From Xiphophorus maculatus (lineage: Eukaryota > Chordata > Actinopteri > Cyprinodontiformes > Poeciliidae), in the NCBI RefSeq assembly GCF_002775205.1, contig NC_036453.1:29861213-29925212 (forward strand): 64,000 nt of DNA, in the 5' to 3' direction. Positions 35,151-46,149 of this stretch are shown here, piece after piece (the stretch's first letter is position 1; every line of letters begins with the position of its first letter). The notes beneath the pieces are model-generated. The model was not told where the DNA came from. It was given only the letters and a program-made list of their open reading frames with translations, and ran no database searches. The translations under genes and the position numbers were made by a program.

Positions 35151-36893
35151 AATGGACTGCTTGTGTGAGGGAGAGATCCCCGTTGTTCCTGCTGAAATTA
35201 TTCTTCCCAGAAATGAAACCTGTTTTCGTGCAATCTGTAATTTGTTTTTACTGACCTTAAAACCTTTTTGATGGAGGTGAGCCAGAACCAGGGAGGTGGC
35301 TTTAACGCAAGGCTCCGCGGTTGGTGCGGCCAGCAAAAGGTCATCTACATACTGAATTAGGGTCGTGTCTCGCGGAAGGGGGCAATCCTGCAAAACATCT
35401 TTCAAAACCTGGTTAAACAGCCCTGGAGACAGGGCGAAACCTTGTGGCAGCCTGGTGTAACGCCACTGTTGTCCCCTGAAAGTGAATGAAAAGTAGTCCC
35501 TGCAGCTTTCAGCTAGTGGGACACAGAAAAATGCATTTGCCAAATCAATACAGCTATACCACTGCTGGCTAGGAGTCAAAGCAGCAATGGAGACATATGG
35601 ATTAGGAACTGGCACAGTTTTTGTCTTGAGAACTGCATTTACTGCTCTGAGATCATGAGCCATTCTGTATTTGCCAGTACCTTTTTTCTCCACTGGTAAA
35701 ATGGGTGTGTTCCAGTCAGGCTGTGAGGGTTCCAACACTCCAGCCTCAATTAACCCTGTTATTGTTTCAGCGATCCCTTGTTCAGCTGCGGATTTGTGAG
35801 GATACTGAGGAATCCAAATGGGTCTCTCAGAGTCCACCTGAAATGAAATCGGAGCACAGGAGACCAGCCCAACATCCGTAGGCGTTTCCGCCCAGAGAGA
35901 TGCAGGCATAGATGTTATCATATGTTCTGCTGAAGGGTGGTCTGATTTTTCCCTACCGTGATGCCTGGACACAAGTTCATGATGAAGTTCTACTGTTTCA
36001 GAACCTGAAAAGCTGATCTTATATGTGTCAAGAGAAGGGGAGAAAAACAAACCTGGCACTGCTGTCGCGATCCAATCTGTGGCCGCCAGGGAGCGTTTCA
36101 TCATTGGGCCCAATTCTTTTGCTTGGTGCTCAGGGTGCAAACAGAGAGAGATGTGAGGCACAGCTTCATCAGACATTTGATACCATTCTGACTGCGTTTC
36201 TGTGAAAGAAACAGAAGCAGCTACACCAACTGGAGCTACATAAATATCTGAGATTTTTACCTCCCAGGTTGTTTCCTCCAAAGTGGAAAGGAAAGGTTCC
36301 TGGTACCATTCAGAGACGTCTCTGTCGTAGAACAGGGTCACGTGGGGGGGATCCGGAGGAGAGACGTATGAGTGCAGACACAGGAGCCAAGGTTTCCAGT
36401 CCACAAACGTTGACATTAGACGGCTGGAGGGTAAGTTCGTTAAAAGGCCCCAATATATGTCTGCATACTCAGAAACAACTGGCTGCATGAGAAATTGTCC
36501 ATCCGTGAAAAAGTTTGCACAAGGGAGGGACATGCCATCGGGAAAGGAAACAATTAATCCATTCACAGAGCACATAATTGTTGCTCCCAGTTTTATCAGT
36601 AAGTCTCTTCCTAGCAAATTGACGGGAGTTGTGGGAGAGCTGACAAAAGAATGTTGCAGGTGCTGATTGCCCAGTGTGAAGGTCAGAGGCTTAGTGAAAG
36701 GCAGACTTTGTTCTGTCCCCGAGAACCCAGTTAAAGATACAGTTTGTGACGTCAAACTGAGGGGAGAAACAAAGTTCAATGTGCTGTGTGTAGCACCTGT
36801 GTCCACCAGGAAGTGTGTTTCTCTCCCCTCCAGTGTTGCTGACAGCATGGGGTCTGCAGTTCCCATGCTGGGCTGTGGGTCTCCAGGGGCGTG
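35121..36893 (-). pseudogene. Endogenous retrovirus fragment: protease and reverse transcriptase region of pol, truncated
   Basis: One long open frame on the minus strand (581 codons from ATG at 36866, and open from just after the gag TGA at 36896-36894). Protease: the active-site motif DTGATHS at residues 22-28 and LLGRDLL at 84-90. A spacer of about 230 residues follows, with HVT at 175-177 and HIS at 238-240. Reverse transcriptase spans about 347-560, with CIDLANAFF (Asp 441), TRLPQGFALSP (471-481) and YVDD (506-509). The frame then runs into hAT sequence near 35150, so connection, RNase H, integrase and env are absent. Known: such pol genes belong to the gamma/epsilon-like retroviruses of fish. 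No LTR was identified on either side. This is a dead fragment. Confidence 0.9.
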
Positions 36894-37045
36894 TCAGTAG
36901 ATGTTCTGAGTGGGCTCGTTATTCCCCTGAAAATACTGTCCAGGTATCGCATTGGGATTGTGGGGGATCATACCTGGTTCGCCGTATTGGACACTGGGCC
37001 AATGTTTGGCCCAGTGTCCAATACGTCGACACCTTTAACATATGT
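36894..37045 (-). pseudogene. Remnant of retroviral gag 3' end (nucleocapsid), broken
   Basis: In the same frame as pol and directly upstream of it, the minus strand reads the end of a gag-like frame finishing TQNIY and TGA (36896-36894). It contains one CCHC zinc-knuckle-like stretch (C..CRRIGHWAKH). The knuckle is damaged: a TAA lies between its first two cysteines and a tryptophan stands where the last cysteine is expected. A perfect 20-bp palindrome overlaps it. Where gag sequence ends upstream (beyond about 37045) is unclear. Confidence 0.6.
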
Positions 37046-37489
37046 CCTCCTGCTGTGGTCCCCTGGTCCACGCCCCAAGACCCCTCCACGGAGCACCGCC
37101 CACGTTTCTACAGAAAGTGTCCGTATGAAACAAAAGGCTTTTGTGCAGAATCTTTGTGTCCATTGTTGAGTGTGCGTGCATGTATGGTGCGTGTCTGGAG
37201 TAAACGTCTCAACAATACCAAACGTGAATTTAGAATAATCAAACACGGATGACGATGTAGAAGCAGTAGTGATAGTTTGTGGTCTCATTTTAAGAGATTA
37301 AAAACGTAACAAAAAGAAAAGGCGTTTGATAAAAGACGGCGGGGGCAGCCGCTCTATTTCCTGCACTATGATTTGGAGGTGAGTTATGTTTTTTCATAGT
37401 TAACATTTTTAACTGAATAAACATAACCACATATAGTAAACATATATAAAAATGACCTTTACATATAGTAATAAACATTTCCACATATC

Positions 37490-37790
37490 ACCTCCGATGT
37501 CCACCGGACTCTCAGTTGCGCCATGTCAGCTGTTTGGGATTCCCCTCCGGTAGCCAATCCGCGCTTTCTGATTGGCTACGTGTCACATTCAACAGGCTGC
37601 GTTCTCGCTCCCAGTCAGGGAAAACCCCATAGGACGCGATAATCTGGCCAAGACAATGTTGAATATGCCCGATTTTATATCGGGCATAATCAACACACCA
37701 CCAAGTAACACACCACACACTGCAGGACGTTGTAAGATTATAGTAAAGGGAAAATCGGGGCAAAAAAAAAAAAGGCTTTAACGTCAACAC
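37490..37790. mobile_element. GC-rich transposon fragment, possibly partner of 33556-33800
   Basis: It contains GGATTCCCCTCCGGTAGCC, GATTGGCTACGTGTCACATT, GAACGC-type sequence, a small inverted repeat ATGCCCGAT/ATCGGGCAT (about 37665-37690), and ACACACCACACACTGCAGG. The style is that of the transposon at 33556-33800 (CACACCACACACGAACCG). Joining the two as one element split by insertions is a hypothesis. Confidence 0.35.
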
Positions 37791-40700
37791 CAACATACAG
37801 AAGCATTATATTACGGTTGTTGACAGAGCTGTTACAAACAAGACTGTCACATGCCACTTCACTTCAGAAAAATAATGCTAGTTAGAACTGGAGTAAGGCA
37901 AAATCTAACCTGAATCAAACCACAATTTTAAAAAAGTCAAATGAAGTTTTTGTTTCAAGCAGTCATTCAACTCTCTGTTGAATTACAGACAGACTGGGCT
38001 CACCACAGAACGCTAATAAATCTGAGAAGGGTGCCAGTTTGTCAGGACTTCCTCTCAGTGAGCATCCCTCCTGTCTTCATGCTTATCAGTGGATAAATCA
38101 TAAAAATTTTACAGTATGAGCTCAGACTTGAACTAGGTTGATCTTTCAGATATCATATCATGAATCATTTGCAATATTCAGCTCTTGTTTTTGCATTACT
38201 TGCTTTTTTCAGAGTTTTCTTTAAATATGAAAACATTTTAGATGACTTTTATTAACGACATAATATTTGTGTTGTGTGCTAAAATACTAAACATCACTGG
38301 ATAAAAGCGGTATAAATGAAGGTACAGGGTCTTAAAGCTTGACTTGTCAGATGTCCAATGAGAGATAAACATAGTGAGACAGAACAATTAGATATTTACA
38401 AACTAGCAAAAAATGACAAAATCACTGTAATTTTCCAGAAGGACAAGAGGCTTTGTTTTGTACTCTGAACATCAGCATGGTGTAAGTTGTGCATAAAATA
38501 TCTCCCAGTTTGAAACGGATGAATAATGAATCTCTGTTTTTTTGTGATTTAAGGGCCGCAAATCTTTCAGTGCTCTAAATTATTCATGTATTCAACTGAA
38601 TTTGACTTTGAGGACATTTTTCCTTTCTTCTCCTGTTTCATGAATTTAGAGTGTCCCCTTCAGAGCAATTGCACCAAACTGCCAAGGCCATCACAGGTAA
38701 CAGAACGGTGTTTTCAAAAGGTTTCAGCCATCTGTTGGATGTCTCACACTAAAAGACCTCTTTGTTTTTGTCTTTTTCTTCATTCCTCGATGTTTATTTG
38801 AGATGGTGCCAATACCACAATGCTGTGTCTCATTGTTATTCTGGAGAGGTGCGTTCTTACCAGGCGGCTGTCCTGTATGTGTGTGGGAGGATAGGGTTGG
38901 GGGGTGTCACGGTAACGCCTCAGTATGCTTGCTCCACTCCATGCCCTCCACTCTGTGGAAATCGCTCTGATTGGCATGCCACCGCTGTGAGACGAAACGC
39001 AGTGGTGTGATACAAATTTATTGGGCCATGTTTCATCCTCTGAATCCTTTTGAAAGCAAAATTGGAATTCGCAAATAGTTCTCCAAATCTTGGAGACAAA
39101 CACAATACATATTTTACCTGCTTCGACATGAGTGGTGCAAACTTTCAGTTTCATTTTTCCACTGCAGACTTGTCTCATGTTGGAGTCTTGACAAATTGGC
39201 TGCTAGGAAATATGGATCATGTCTGCTGGAGTTAAAACTCACACAGTTCTGAGCACAGTGCTCAATTACTTGGCAGAAATAGTATGATAATTATTTCTAC
39301 GCCAATTTTCCAACTTCAACATACAGGATGTCTTGGTGTGACATAAAGCTATTACCTTGGCCAGTTTTCATCTCAAGTATGATGAACCAACTCAAAAACT
39401 GAATAAAATATTGTCCACATAAGCAATAAATAAATTTAAAAATCATCTATTGATTACCTTTGAAATTAAAGTTGCACAAGGTTCCAGTTAGCTAGATTTA
39501 GGGACAGTTGCTGGCTCAATCTCTGAACTTCTTAAGAAGTTAATAAGTGAGAGGAAAGAGTATCAATAAATCATAAGCTACAACTGTTTTGTGAAAATCT
39601 TAGCCCATCCTTCAAATATCACCACCAGCCGCCACTGGTCATGGTCTTGTGTTGCTGGTAGATGTTACCACAAAAAGAGGCAGCAAATTTCACTGGTTTT
39701 CAGACTTGTCACTGTGTGATCTCTTTGTACTTGTTGGACAAATTCTGATGGTTTTTGCAATGAGGACGCTGGCGATTCTTAGTGTGATGTAATTTGCAGA
39801 TCCAAACTCCAACATCTAAGACAAATCAAACTCTCCTCGAGAACTCACTCAATTTGAGTGTGATGTAATTTTAACTTCCTGTAGGGAAATCAAACACAGG
39901 AAAAGTGTACAAAGCTGAAAAAAAATGTGTTTTTTTAAGCACAATCTCTCATTTGCCTCATTCCTCATCCCTCTCAGCTTACATTGAAAGTATGATGGGA
40001 ACAGAAATAGTTGAATGCAGGAAATATGCAGGAATACTAATATAAAAAAATAGCTCCATTGTCACTGTGGTTTCTTCCACAGACAGCATTAGTGGACAAG
40101 TATAAAATGGACCTCTACATTAACATAATTTCTTATTATCGTCGCATACACCACGAAAATGCAAACTATCTCCTGCAAAAAAAAGGAAAAGTGAAATCGG
40201 TCTCCTCATCAACTTCTTCAGATTTTCTTTTTCAGCTTTTTCTCCTAGTTCTTCTTAAATTGACCAGGACTGCTGAGAGATATGAAATACATCTGGTGAT
40301 GCAGCAAAAACTTAAAACTCTGAGTTCTCAATTACTTGGTAGGTTTGCTGAGACAATCAGATTCTTTAACTGATTAAAGAAACTTTAAGGTTTTCAGCTT
40401 TTAAAGTGACCTTGAGTTTTGGTTGGTTTTAATCATTATAGCCAATCAAGTTTAAGATATTGCTACATTAAAAAAATCCTCAATTTAAAATTGTGTGACT
40501 AAAAAAGAGAAAAATTGATCAGGGATAAGGAAAGGAGTTGGCTGAAAAGATGCAAGGATGGCAGCACTTCCTTCCATTTTTAAATATAGATGAAATGATC
40601 GCCAAATTATAACTTTGATCTCAAGAATCTGTGATCAGTATGAAGTAATTAGGTCCACATTTATATATTTTACCATGCTTGTCTTAATATGTGGTGGTCC

Positions 40701-43700
40701 TGTTTTCACAAACAGAATAAATACTTCATTAATCTCAAACTGTGTTTTTGTTCTACCATGCTAAGCATTTAATATTTTAGGATGTACTGAAGTCAAGATT
40801 CCTTTTCAGAATGGCCTTAAATTGAGCACTGAGAGGAGTCTATGAATTAAGCTAGGGTTATATTTGATGCAGTGAACTGGAAGTGGCGATATGCTTGTCA
40901 ATCACGTCTCTGCCCTGGTGCACTGGCCTTGCTCAATGTTGCAGTGTCTGGTTGTTCTTGGATTGTGCGCATCGTTTTTCACTCAAACAGGACAATTTCG
41001 AAAGTGTTCTTGCAGAGCAGGTTTGGCTGTATTGGAAATTTATCTGATCCCTCTATCAGTATTTCTGAGAATACTGCAGTGCAATGGCCGATCAAGTACA
41101 AATGCCACACCTCTTGCTCGGCTCAGACGCGCCCACTGCGAATCTCTAAAAGTGCAATCATAACTGAGATACCTTCAGGTTCTATTTTCAGTGTCATTAA
41201 CCTCCTGCAGCGACAAACATTTTTCTTACTTTGCTTACAATGTAACAGTCTGAGGGCTCCCACCTCTTATTGACCTCTTGTTTTTATTTCTAACTCAGCC
41301 TCAGATAGTACAGTGAGTTTTATGTAATAAATGTATAACAATGCAGTGTTTAAGATGTTGTTACTTGAATTACAAACTGCATGTGAATAACAGCATATTG
41401 CATATTAATAAGAAAACTGCTATGGCCACAAAATTACAGAACAGTTATTCTTGATATGTTCAATTTCTGCAAATAATCTCAAATACAACAACTCAAACTG
41501 TCCCTTTGTCCTATTTGTTAAGCACAAAACTTTTTCCTTTTCCAGACAACAAAACCCCATATTTGTGCAAGAATGGAATTAGCAATCTGCATAATAATTG
41601 TGCATGTGCTGCATTTGCAGGCTTTATTGTGACATTTCCTTGTCTTTTTATTTCAAAGTTTAAACTTGTGTTCACATGGGCTTAGCAGAATGTCAAATCA
41701 ATCCCCCTTCCCTCCTCTGGAGCGTGTCTCATTAGCATGCAGTGCAGAAACCAGTGTCCTCACAAGGGCAGAGCCGGAATGGCGTGGAAGCAGAGCCGGC
41801 TTGGATATTGGTGAATGACATGGAACCGGCGGCCACTTCGGCACCCTCCGGGATTAGTGACAAGAGCAAACTGAGGCCAGAACTGTTATCTTCATCCTTC
41901 AGTCCTCTTTCGTGTTCACACAAACACAAGCAACACGAGATCTTTAAAGCTTGTGCAGACATGACGATGAATTTGTACTGGCTTAATTAGCTTTGGCGAG
42001 TATTTTTAGCATGTATGTGAGTGTGTGAATAACACTTGCCCGTCATGGGTTTGGAAGTAGGTGTAGGCTCCTAAGCAGAGTGGAAATGAGGTAAAACATT
42101 TTTTTAATTAAATAAGTTGCTCCCTTTCCTCTGTGCTTGATTCCTCCCAAAGCACATAACCATTAATACTGCCTGTAGCATCTTACTGAAATATTCATCA
42201 TTTTCCTTTCCTCTTGATGAGCTACGATTAGGAAAACATTCCCACACAAACATGTGCTAAATTCAAGAACCCCTCCAATATGGGTGATTTTGTACATAAG
42301 GTTGCCAAATGTGAAGCAAGCGAATGGCTAGAGAAGAAGTAATCAACCGATCACTCCCTTCTGGTGTTCATGTCAGCAGGCAGATGGCAGAGAAGCCGGG
42401 CTTCTGTGGGAGGGGAGGTGCCTTTTCCCCTCCACAGCTTCACAGAGCAGGGCCAGGTGTCATCTGCCACAAAGTTAGCACTCTCATGAATCCCATTAAT
42501 GTGCTAACAAGCTCACATGAGACTCAGAGCCATGCGTGATATTTATTTTAAAGTAGTTCACCCTGACTCTATTTGTCGATAATGGCTCAAAATGAAGCTC
42601 AAAAATTGAACATTTGAAAAACACAATTAAGTATTGAAAAGTGGATAGGATGTTATAATTTATCTTTTAGAATGAGTAAATACTTTAAGTTTTCTATTGT
42701 CAGATAACATTTGTATCACTTTTCTAATGAGGCACTCTACATGAGTTGAAACAGGAGCCAAAAATTCACATTTCACATCTTTATTGTTGCATAATTGATT
42801 GGGTTTTTTTGCCTCCATGTTGTTATAACCTTGTGAACCAAAGGTTTATCTATAATAAAATATAATTGTTTATTGCTTATCTTAAACTGGGTGTTTTGGA
42901 AATTTCCCCAGAGTAATTGCAGTTGAACTCAAACAATAACCACTTTTTTTTTAACCTAGATTGGCAATTTAAAATTTTCATAAGCATAATTTGCACAATT
43001 CAGCAGTGTGATTCATTGAATATTTAATGTAGCCTCGAAGTGACAATGACAATAGCCTCTTCCACAAATAAATTCTGTCATAAAGCCTCCTCTGAGCCTC
43101 TTCTCTATTTAAATAAAGACGATGGTGCCTGCAGTGTGGGGCAACAGAAGGTGTGGTGCCACATTGACGTCAGTGCTACACAGAAAATCTGCATAAGTCT
43201 CCCTTCATTCTTTTCTAAATGATAGTGGTGGTCAAACTTAGTGTAGCAATCCTGTTTTTAGCTGAGCAAATGTTGCAAATGAAATCATTTTCACCTTAAG
43301 TCTTTTCGTCAGACTCATTTCTGAGTCACAATTTTAAATTCTGAACTTGGCTAGTTGCACAAATCATTGTGTCATTTCTACTTTGACCAATGAAACCTGT
43401 TTTCTCTTTTTTCTAATTCTGCTTAAGTGGAACTATGACTTTCCATAGTCAAGGAAGTAATACAGGTGGGTTGACTTCTGTACAGATCGCAGCACAAAGC
43501 ACCCTAATTCTGCCTTCAAGTGTGATAGGGACTTGTGTTACTTTTATTAGTCTATTCTACGTTGGCATAAGCCTTTTCTTTTCTTCCTTGCAGATTTTAT
43601 TGTTTCTATACTGAAAGTATGAACCACGATACCAAATACCGAAGTCCAAATACTGACTTCCAAGCCCAATTGTTTTAATGAACACAACATTATCTGTTTG

Positions 43701-44339
43701 AATAATGCTGAATTGTTTTCAAGTATTTAAAGAAAACAATTTCACACTTTTACAGCAGAAAAAAAAATTACTAGCAAAGAAAAAAACATGGTCTGTTTTT
43801 AATACATCTCAAAGTTAGGAGCTCTGATCTGGGAATACTTTCAGAGCTAGCTGCTAACTGCTATTAGCAATACAAGGCAATAGCAATGAAGAACAAATTA
43901 ACCATGCATGCACAAAATGACACTGAAGGGCAAATTATTGGGGTCAATTAACCTGGCATGTATGATTTTGAAAAGTGGGAGGAAGTACCCAAAAAGAATA
44001 TATGCACCATAAGAAATTGTAATCTGCTTTCAGAAAGACATCAGCTGGCAAACACACCCAGGACCTTCTGAAAACTGTTCCATCATGCTGGCCTATAGTT
44101 TTCTTAATGATGCAAAGGGAGTCATTTTTTCCCCTGCTTGCTCAGTGTGGGGTGTTGCTGAAAAGCCAATGACTCAATACAATTGCCTGGGCTTCCTTAT
44201 ATATACACAGTATAATTTTGGACCTACTGGCACTATAAACAAAATGAGAGTGTTATGCATTAAACTTAAGATCTTCCGGTGTGTCACGATGATTGGGTTA
44301 TACTTGTATAAATTAGATTTATTGTGTATATATGAATAA

Positions 44340-44430
44340 TTGGAAATGATCTGGACCAAGTTTCCATGTGAGGCGCCTTGAGATGACATTTGTTGTGAAT
44401 TGGAATGATATAAATAAGCTGAACTGACTA
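44340..44430 (+). repeat. LINE-type 3' tail fragment
   Basis: TGAGGCGCCTTGAGATGACA, then TTGTTGTGAATTGG, then ATGATATAAATAAGCTGAAC. This is a familiar fish retroposon 3' end ('GGCGCTATATAAATAAA...TTGAATTGA') in diverged form. Confidence 0.6.
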
Positions 44431-45439
44431 AGTGGTGGTTTGTGGCCTATTTTAAAGACTATAATGTTAATTTTTTGCTTCAGACTATTTATAGCTCTTT
44501 TACACTAATGTGACCCCCTAGAATGGCTCCTAGAGTATATTTTAAAGAGTACATGTTGTGTCACACATCAACATAGCCATAGAGAACAAACATGGTTAGA
44601 TGCTGACACTGACCATCAACACAATGTACCCCAGTGGTCAAACAAAGAGTCAAAACACTGCATGTCAGCACTGACCCACTGGGTTTAGGATAGCAATACA
44701 GACACTGCTTGATTGGCAGCAGTAGTGCCAGGATTTTGAGAAATGTAAACACACAGACATGTGACAACTACAGGAAGTGAACAAGTAGAAGCCTGGACAC
44801 AGCTCCAAAACAACACTGTCAAAGATGGACGAATCGCTGAACGGGTAAAGCAATGCCAGAAGGAAAATTGAAACAAGGCTCCCAATAGATGTAATCAAGT
44901 GACAATGAATCACAGGGCCATCAATCAGGTCTGTGGAGTATCATACAGGTGCAGCTGTCCAGGTTGGGGAAAGATGAGAACTGGCTTCTGGGAAGCAGCA
45001 CATAGAGACTGTAGCAGTCACCAGACTTGCTTGAATACTATCTGTCAAACCGCAGATGTACTTTTCAAAACTTGTCCCGATAAATCTGAACACCTTGACA
45101 GTGTTTTCTGCCCACAAAGTGACATGGTTAATAATAGAATGATCTTTGTTTGGACAGCTGTGGAAAAGGCAGCAGCAAAAGGTGTCAAAAATTCAGGTGA
45201 AATATCTTGCAGAGTTTTCACTGTTAGCTCACACAAAGAGATCTTTTTAAAGAATTCATGTTGTGAACTGACAGAGTGTTGGATATGATCGAAAAGACAT
45301 AAAAATACCAGAACTTCAAGATGTGAGACGAGAAGAAAACTGAAACTGAGACTTGTTGGATGCGGTTTCTTCTTCTTGAGACCCCTGCTCATTCGGGGTT
45401 TCATTTGAGGAGCTTTGTCTGCAGCTGAGTATTACTCAC

Positions 45440-45485
45440 CATTTGGTCCTGTTTATGGATGCAGTTTATGGATGCAGTTTTCTGA
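45440..45485. repeat. Short tandem repeat, 14-bp unit
   Basis: GTTTATGGATGCA occurs twice in succession at about 45450-45478. This is a simple local duplication. Confidence 0.7.
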
Positions 45486-45619
45486 CAGCTTCACACAAGC
45501 ATTTCATGTTTGTGTGAAGGCCCAAAGCTCAGATGGGATAATCCTTTTCAGGACTGCTATTAGTTTTGCAAACCATAAATCTGATCTCTGTAGCAGAGTG
45601 GGGGAAAGAACACTATCAC

Positions 45620-46145
45620 CAAAAGAAAGCCACAAGGTATACTTTCAACAGTTTGCTCTAAATCGTGAGGGGGCAGTGAATGAAAGAAGGTGATCTGGTC
45701 AGACGAGACTAAAATGTAGCACTTCAGATGACCTTGAACATAGCATTCTTACTGTGAAACAAAGTGTTTTTACAAAACAACAGAGAAGCTGTTCAGAGTT
45801 TGTGGGTAGATGAATGGAGTTAAATACAGGTCAAACCTGGATGAAGACCTACTAAAGGCTTCAGAAGACTTAAGACTATGACCCACAATATACATACAAA
45901 TCTTTGATGACTTTGTTTCAATCAATGTATATTCATGAGTTAGAATGGTTCACCAAGAGCCCAGATCTAAATTCTACTGAAAATCTGTGGCAAATTTTGA
46001 AAATGGATGTTCACAAAAGCTCTGCATTCTATCAGACTAAGCTTTAACTATTTTGCAAAGATAAATGGGGAAAAAACTACAGTTTACAGATGTGTAAATC
46101 TGGTACAGACATACACCAAAATACTTGCAACTGTGAAAACAGAGA
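45620..46145 (+). mobile_element. Tc1/mariner-like transposase relic
   Basis: Conserved blocks remain in shifting frames: AGCCACAAGGTATACTTTCA; WSDETKM (first catalytic Asp block) at about 45693; a LDEDLLKASEDLRL-type block at about 45840; and SPDLNSTENLWQILKMDVHK (glutamate block) at about 45958-46015. It ends with a tail matching the usual transposase C-terminus (TTTGCAAAGATAAATGGGG). The middle Asp (DNDPKH) block is lost and stops interrupt the frame, so it is inactive. Confidence 0.8.
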
Positions 46146-46149
46146 GATG

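Larger units (their letters stand above)
37800..45615. other. Gene-poor intergenic region, no gene recognised
   Basis: About 7.8 kb. There are several open frames of 80-145 codons on both strands (for example 40872-41273, 41742-41990, 44899-45288) but none resembles a protein I know, and none shows a convincing exon structure. A retroposon tail is present at about 44340-44430. Stretches such as 41640-41980 look less AT-rich and could be conserved non-coding sequence, but I have no comparison. Confidence 0.5.

Noticed and set aside
36815-37288. 92-145 codon frames on both strands opposite the gag remnant
   Set aside because: They cross a perfect palindrome that makes both strands read alike, and only the minus strand continues into retroviral protease and RT.
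40872-41273. 133-codon plus-strand open frame
   Set aside because: No recognisable domain, no splice context and no repeat identity; it may be chance in a less AT-rich stretch.
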